This document shows positions 13,501-18,036 of a stretch of 18,036 nucleotides of DNA, piece after piece (positions within the stretch are counted from its first letter, which is position 1; every line of letters starts with the position of its first letter). The stretch comes from JACZXQ01 sp036986155. GTDB lineage: Bacteria; Gemmatimonadota; Gemmatimonadetes; Longimicrobiales; Gaopeijiaceae. Where the stretch lies: positions 1 to 18,036 of the forward strand of contig BTRA01000060.1 in NCBI GenBank assembly GCA_036986155.1. Reading direction: 5' to 3'. The notes under the pieces are model-generated. The model saw nothing but the letters and a program-made list of their open reading frames with translations, had not been told where the DNA came from and ran no database searches. The position numbers were made by a program, and so were the translations under genes.

Positions 13501-16038
13501 ATGACGGCCCAATCCCGGGAGCGAATCGTTCCCCGGCTCATCGAGGAAGAAATGCGGGAGTCGTTCCTCGACTACTCGATGAGCGTGATCGTGCAGCGCG
13601 CTCTTCCCGACGTCCGCGACGGACTCAAGCCGGTGCACCGGCGCATCCTCTTTGCCATGCACGAGTTGGGCCTGACGCCCGACCGCCCGCACAAGAAGAG
13701 TGCGGCCGTGGTCGGCGATGTACTCGGGAAGTACCACCCGCACGGTGACAGCGCGGTGTACGACGCGATGGTGCGCATGGTGCAGGACTTCTCGCTGCGG
13801 TATCCCCTCATCGATGGTCAGGGCAACTTCGGCTCGATCGATGGTGACTCGGCAGCCGCGTATCGGTACACCGAAGCGCGGCTGGCCGCGGTGGCCCAGG
13901 AGTTGCTCGCAGACATCGACCGCGAGACCGTCGACTTCACGCCCAACTTCGACGAGCGGCTCCAAGAGCCCACCGTTCTACCAGCTCGGTTACCCAACCT
14001 CCTGGTGAACGGGAGTTCGGGGATCGCCGTCGGCATGAGCACCAATGTGCCTCCCCACAATCTACGTGAGGTGGCTGCGGCCTTACATGCGCTTGTTGAG
14101 GAGCCGGAGCCGACCGTCGACTCACTCATGAAGCACATCCCCGGGCCGGACTTTCCCACCGGAGGTTTCGTGGTGGGCACCGAGGGCATCCGTTCGATGT
14201 ACGAGACGGGGCGGGGCCGCATGCGAGTCCGTGCCCGCATCGTACAGGAGTCCCTCAGAGGTGGAAAGAAGCAGTTGGTCGTAAGCGAGCTTCCGTACGC
14301 CGTCTCGAAGACGCGCATCATCGAGCAGATCGCCAACCTCGCCCGGAAGGGCAAGCTCGATGAGATCACCGACATGCGGGACGAATCCGATCGTGACGGG
14401 CTCCGCCTCGTGGTGGAACTCAAGCGAGGCGTGAAGGCCGCCAAGGTGCTGGCGCGCCTCTTCAAGAAGACCAGCCTGGAGACCACGTTCGGAGGCATCG
14501 TCTTGGCGCTCGACCAAGGCGAGCCCCGCGAGTTCGACCTGCTGACGCTACTCGAGCGCTACCGCGACCATCGCCTGGAGGTCATCCAGAAGCGCAGTCG
14601 CTATGAATTGGAAAAGGCGCAGAGCGAGAGGCATGTGACAGAGGGGCTCCTGGCCGCGCTCGACGCGATCGACGAGGTCGTGGTGATAATCCGCAACTCG
14701 GCCGACCGGACCGGGGCGTCACAGACCCTCCAGGAGCGCCTCGGCCTGAGCGAGGTCCAGGCCGACGCCATCCTGAACATGCGTCTGGCGAGGCTGACGA
14801 GCCTGGAGCACGGTGGGTTGAAGGACCGGCTGAAGGCGCTCAACGCCAGCATCAAGCATCTCAAGGCGATCCTGAAGAGCGAGGCTGCGCAGCTCGAGGT
14901 CATGCTGGAGGAATTGGATGAGATCGTCGAGAAGTATGGCGATGATCGCCGCACCGTGATTCTCGATGGGAAGGATCGGGGTGAGATCGAGGTGGAGGCT
15001 CAGATCGCCGCCGAAGATGTGGTTGTAACGGTGAGTCATGAGGGGTTCGTAAAACGCGTACCCATGCACCTATACCAGCGGCGCATCTCCAGCGGGAAGG
15101 CGCTTGCCGGGATGGACAAGTACGACGACGACTACCTCGAGAAGGTCTTCGTCGCGAAGACCCAGGGGTGGATTCTGACTTTCACCGAACGCGGGCATGT
15201 CTACTTTCTTCCGGTTCTCGATGTGCCGGAAGGATCCCGCGCGTCCAGGGGGCAGTCGGTCTACAGCCTCACCGCAGCTGACCGCGGAGACCCAGTAGTC
15301 GCCATGCTGCCGGTGGACGATTTGTCTGGCGAACGGTTCCTGGTATTTCTGTCGGAGAGGGGAGTGATGAAGCGCTCCAAGCTCGCCGACTTCGCCAACC
15401 CGCGCGTGGGCGGCATCATCGCTTCGGGCCTCAAGGACGGAGACCGGATTCTCGACGTGGCGTTCTCGGAGGGTGACAGCGAGGTCATGTTGATCACCCG
15501 GGAGGGGAGGGCCATTCGCTTTGCGGAGACCGACCTGACCGTCATGGGCCGCACGGCTAGGGGCGTCAAAGGCATCGATCTGCAGAAGGGGGACGTAGTG
15601 GTCGGTATGCTTCTCATCCGTCGGGAGGCATGGGTCCTCACGGTGACCGACGGGGGGATGGGGAGGCGGACCGACGTGGGTGAGTTTCCTCTGCAAAAGC
15701 GTGGAGGCCGAGGTACGCTGGCCACTCCTCAACAGGTTGGGGGTTCTTTGGTGTCCGCGCTCGAGGTGCTCGAGGGCGACGCGGTCATGATCGTGGCGGC
15801 GAGCGGGCGAGTGAGCCGCGTGTCGGCAACTGAGATTCCGGCTCGGGGACGCCGCATGAAGGGCAGCCCCGTGGTCGACCTGGAGAAGGGCGACCGCGTG
15901 GTCGAGGTGACGCGCGCGCACGGCGAGCCGAGCCGGTCTCCCGAGGCCGAGGCCATCGAGAAGGACCCAGACCACGGACCGGCAGGGTCCACCGGTCAAC
16001 TGGATTTACTTGGACAGGAAGAGGTAGTCGATACATGA
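13501..16038 (+). CDS. gyrA: DNA gyrase subunit A
   Basis: 845 aa, full length, with GAGGAG upstream of the ATG. GyrA is the DNA-breaking and rejoining subunit of gyrase (A2B2), which adds negative supercoils. The catalytic tyrosine is Tyr123 in AAYRYTEARL (AAMRYTE in E. coli). The quinolone-resistance region GKYHPHGDSAVYDAMVRM keeps Ser84 and Asp88, the drug-sensitive residues. The C-terminal pinwheel holds the GyrA box QKRGGRG at 732-738, which separates gyrase from topoisomerase IV ParC. A charged tail of about 40 residues follows the last blade. gyrB is not adjacent. The stop overlaps the start of the next gene (ATGA). Confidence 0.96.
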   Translation: MTAQSRERIVPRLIEEEMRESFLDYSMSVIVQRALPDVRDGLKPVHRRILFAMHELGLTPDRPHKKSAAVVGDVLGKYHPHGDSAVYDAMVRMVQDFSLRYPLIDGQGNFGSIDGDSAAAYRYTEARLAAVAQELLADIDRETVDFTPNFDERLQEPTVLPARLPNLLVNGSSGIAVGMSTNVPPHNLREVAAALHALVEEPEPTVDSLMKHIPGPDFPTGGFVVGTEGIRSMYETGRGRMRVRARIVQESLRGGKKQLVVSELPYAVSKTRIIEQIANLARKGKLDEITDMRDESDRDGLRLVVELKRGVKAAKVLARLFKKTSLETTFGGIVLALDQGEPREFDLLTLLERYRDHRLEVIQKRSRYELEKAQSERHVTEGLLAALDAIDEVVVIIRNSADRTGASQTLQERLGLSEVQADAILNMRLARLTSLEHGGLKDRLKALNASIKHLKAILKSEAAQLEVMLEELDEIVEKYGDDRRTVILDGKDRGEIEVEAQIAAEDVVVTVSHEGFVKRVPMHLYQRRISSGKALAGMDKYDDDYLEKVFVAKTQGWILTFTERGHVYFLPVLDVPEGSRASRGQSVYSLTAADRGDPVVAMLPVDDLSGERFLVFLSERGVMKRSKLADFANPRVGGIIASGLKDGDRILDVAFSEGDSEVMLITREGRAIRFAETDLTVMGRTARGVKGIDLQKGDVVVGMLLIRREAWVLTVTDGGMGRRTDVGEFPLQKRGGRGTLATPQQVGGSLVSALEVLEGDAVMIVAASGRVSRVSATEIPARGRRMKGSPVVDLEKGDRVVEVTRAHGEPSRSPEAEAIEKDPDHGPAGSTGQLDLLGQEEVVDT

Positions 16039-17183
16039 AGATGCTCGTGCTTGGTGGGGGCGCTCAAGGCAAGGCCGCGGCTTTCGATCTTGTGCTTCGC
16101 GACGATGTCGAAAGTGTGGTCGTAGCCGATGCGGACACTTCGGAGGTCCCTCGGTTTCTGGCCGGTCATGTCGGGAAGAAACTGTCATTCGTCACCGTGG
16201 ACGCGGCGGATCATACGAGCGTTCGGTCGGTCATGGAGGGACGAGACGCGGTGATGTGCGCTTTGCCCTATTTCTTCAACCTGGAGATGACCAAGCTCGC
16301 GATCGAGAGCGGGGCGCACTATTGCGACCTCGGAGGCAACACGGACATCGTGGCGGCCCAGAGGGAACTGAGTCGTGACGCACAGGCAGCCGGAGTGAGT
16401 GTCGTGCCCGACTCCGGGCTGGCCCCCGGAATGGTGAATATCCTGGTGCAGGCGGGCATCGAAGACCTGGACGAGGCATCTTCGGCGCGCATTTGGGTCG
16501 GCGGCCTGCCTCAGCACCCCAAACCCCCGCTCAACTATCAGATCGTGTACTCCCTACAGGGAGTGCTCGACTATTACGCCACGGATGCTCTGGTGCTGGA
16601 GGATGGGGCTCCGGTGACGAAGGAGTCCCTCACGGGCCTGGAGACGCTCACATTTCCGGAGCCGGTCGGGGAGTTGGAGGCCTTCTACACCGCCGGCGGC
16701 ATCTCGACGCTGCCCTTCCGCTACGAGGGCAAGATCGGGCATATGTCCTACAAGACCCTGCGTTACCCGGGCCACGCCGAGATCATGAAGGCGGTGCGGG
16801 ACCTGGGGCTGATCGGCCTGGATCCGGTTCGGGTCGGTGACGCCACGGTGGTCCCTCGCGACGTGTTCATCGAGGTGGTGTCTCCCCGACTGAGAAACCC
16901 GGAGGGGGACGACCTGGTCGCCCTCAGGGTAGAGGTCGGTGGCGTGAAGGACGGCGCACAGAAAACGATCCGTTATGAACTCCTGGATCGCTATGACGCC
17001 GACACCGGCCTCACGGCGATGATGCGCACCACGGGATTCTCGCTGGCCATCACGAGCGTCATGCAGACCGATGGGCGCATCGCAGCCACAGGTGTTCTCA
17101 CCCCGGACGAATGCGTGCCGGCGGGCGCTTACCTGGCCGAACTGGCAGCCCGCGGCGTGCTCGTAGAGCGCAGCGACACCTGA
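16035..17183 (+). CDS. Saccharopine dehydrogenase family / lysine 6-dehydrogenase-like oxidoreductase
   Basis: 382 aa, starting in an ATGA overlap with gyrA. The N-terminal Rossmann fold has LGGGAQGKAAA (glycine motif at 7-12), with VVVADAD as the dinucleotide-binding strand end. CALPYFFN, GAHYCDLGGNTD and PDSGLAPGMVNIL are typical of saccharopine reductase and L-lysine 6-dehydrogenase, which act on the epsilon-amino group of lysine with NAD(P). The length and the PDSGLAPGMVN motif fit the lysine dehydrogenase branch better than the longer fungal saccharopine enzymes. The substrate remains unproven. Cotranscription with gyrA is implied by the overlap but has no evident metabolic logic. Confidence 0.85.
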   Translation: MKMLVLGGGAQGKAAAFDLVLRDDVESVVVADADTSEVPRFLAGHVGKKLSFVTVDAADHTSVRSVMEGRDAVMCALPYFFNLEMTKLAIESGAHYCDLGGNTDIVAAQRELSRDAQAAGVSVVPDSGLAPGMVNILVQAGIEDLDEASSARIWVGGLPQHPKPPLNYQIVYSLQGVLDYYATDALVLEDGAPVTKESLTGLETLTFPEPVGELEAFYTAGGISTLPFRYEGKIGHMSYKTLRYPGHAEIMKAVRDLGLIGLDPVRVGDATVVPRDVFIEVVSPRLRNPEGDDLVALRVEVGGVKDGAQKTIRYELLDRYDADTGLTAMMRTTGFSLAITSVMQTDGRIAATGVLTPDECVPAGAYLAELAARGVLVERSDT

Positions 17184-17276
17184 CGTCCTTCCCGCGTATC
17201 GTCGGCACCGTAACGGATATAGGCCGGGCCGCGCCGTCGGTACCACGCAAGACGCGCCGAGCGTCGGGGCAGACGG

Positions 17277-17310
17277 TTGCCGCGAGTGTGCTGCGGTGCG
17301 CCGGCGGCAA
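17277..17310. repeat. Inverted repeat TTGCCGC/GCGGCAA in the gap before the TolB-like gene
   Basis: TTGCCGC (17277-17283) and GCGGCAA (17304-17310) are perfect inverted copies with 20 bases between. No T-run follows. The gap 17184-17431 holds no tRNA or convincing promoter that I can see; this repeat could help end the gyrA transcript. Confidence 0.3.
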
Positions 17311-17431
17311 GCCTTCCACTTCTACGGGCAGAGCGGCTAAGATTCCCAACAGGCGAAGGGTGCCGGTCCGTGATCGGAGCGGCTCAAAGCGATCTAGCTC
17401 TATGAGTTGAATCCCCAGGAGGGACTCCTCG

Positions 17432-18036
17432 ATGTTGTCATACACCAAGTTGGCCACGGGCGCAGTCGTGCTGGCGCTCATGGGGCTCAAGTCGGCAGGT
17501 GGACCCGCCATGGGCACCGGCATAGGGATGCGCCTTTCCGTTCCGGCAGCCGACGAGCCGCACCTCACAAACATCAGACAGCTCACCTTCGGTGGTGAAA
17601 ACGCGGAGGCCTACTTCGCGTTCGATGGGGATCGCCTGATCTTCCAGGCCACACCCAGAGGTGCCGGCTGTGACCAGATCTTCACGATGAAGCTCGACGG
17701 CAGCGATGTGCGCCAGGTCAGCTCCGGTGAGGGGCGGACCACATGCTCGTACTACTACCCATCGGGTGACAAGATTCTGTATTCGTCGACCCAACACTTC
17801 AGCGCCGCCTGCCCGAGTCCGCCGGACTTCTCGAGGGGCTACGTGTGGGCCATCTACCCTTCCTACGACATCTTCGTGTCCAACGCAGACGGATCGGACC
17901 TCCAGCAACTCACGTACTCGTTCGGATACGACGCCGAAGCGACGTTCTCTCCCCTGGGGGACTTGATCGTCTTCACCAGCATGCGGGACGGTGACCTCGA
18001 GATCTACACTATGAAGCCGGACGGGAGCGACGTCCG
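17432..18036 (+). CDS. Exported TolB-like beta-propeller (PD40) protein, 3' end missing
   Basis: 201 codons are present and the frame is open at the window end. AGGAGG (17417-17422) precedes the ATG. The N-terminus (MLSYTKLATGAVVLALMGLK) is a signal peptide or membrane anchor without a lipobox. TolB/PD40 repeats follow: DGDRLIFQATP...QIFTMKLDGSDVRQVS (65-97), SGDKILYSST...DIFVSNADGSDLQQLT (111-161) and SPLGDLIVFTSMRDGDLEIYTMKPDGSD (173-200). Each has the blade pattern of a dry-run SPxGxxIxF strand followed by IYxMxxDGSD. Such propellers mediate periplasmic protein-protein contacts. The continuation is outside the window, so any fused C-terminal enzyme cannot be excluded. Four cysteines (80, 105, 127 and nearby) would be compatible with periplasmic disulfides. 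Confidence 0.87.
   Translation, partial: MLSYTKLATGAVVLALMGLKSAGGPAMGTGIGMRLSVPAADEPHLTNIRQLTFGGENAEAYFAFDGDRLIFQATPRGAGCDQIFTMKLDGSDVRQVSSGEGRTTCSYYYPSGDKILYSSTQHFSAACPSPPDFSRGYVWAIYPSYDIFVSNADGSDLQQLTYSFGYDAEATFSPLGDLIVFTSMRDGDLEIYTMKPDGSDV

Noticed and set aside
13501..16038. Possibility that gyrA is instead topoisomerase IV parC
   Set aside because: The GyrA box QKRGGRG is intact at residues 732-738, and the full six-blade C-terminal region is present.
17111..17410. 99-codon plus-strand frame after the lysine-dehydrogenase-like gene, and a minus-strand frame at 17098-17586
   Set aside because: Both overlap well-supported genes in other frames and their products are Arg/Pro-rich with no motif or ribosome-binding site.

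Overview
The window is GC-rich, densely packed bacterial chromosome. The broad impression is an aerobic, diderm environmental bacterium, possibly Gemmatimonadota or a relative. This rests on several things together: lipoprotein and secreted proteins built from Ig-like and TolB-like propeller repeats, GTG/TTG starts, a DUF6941-like protein, and a phenylacetyl-CoA epoxidase cluster unlike the Escherichia coli type. The phylum is inference. No rRNA, tRNA, CRISPR array, insertion sequence or prophage gene is visible, and no gene-free stretch exceeds about 250 bases.

Left part (1-4480). A large exported multidomain protein is read leftwards and runs off the left edge. It diverges from a gene for a cyclic-nucleotide-binding protein whose C-terminal SpoIIE/PP2C-like domain appears to have lost its metal-binding acidic residues. 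Two bases later comes a small DUF59/MIP18 (SufT-like) protein of the iron-sulfur/metal-cluster assembly type. A hairpin follows it.

Centre left (4519-7270). A compact phenylacetyl-CoA epoxidase (paa) operon has a good promoter (TTGACA-N17-TAGGGT) and a perfect 18-bp palindrome just after the predicted transcription start. The palindrome matches the operator I remember for TetR-family PaaR of Thermus. The order is paaA, paaD N-terminal half (DUF59), paaB, paaC, then a separate small gene holding only the PaaD zinc ribbon. PaaD therefore appears to be split into two genes at different places in one operon. No reductase gene (paaE) or downstream paa genes are in the window.

Centre (7260-12244). 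This part holds unrecognised genes on both strands (one a lipoprotein), an aromatic-amino-acid-decarboxylase-like PLP enzyme translationally coupled to a CPBP-family membrane protease, a DUF6941-like protein, and one more unknown protein.

Right part (12392-18036). An ECF sigma factor and a soluble zinc anti-sigma factor lie end to end. Their sequence and the ligand spacing resemble the SigR/RsrA thiol-stress pair. A strong intrinsic terminator separates them from gyrA (DNA gyrase A), which overlaps by ATGA a saccharopine/lysine-dehydrogenase-like gene. The window ends inside an exported TolB-like beta-propeller protein.

The most notable items are the split PaaD, the PaaR-like operator, the degenerate phosphatase domain behind an intact cNMP site, and the RsrA-like sigma/anti-sigma pair.
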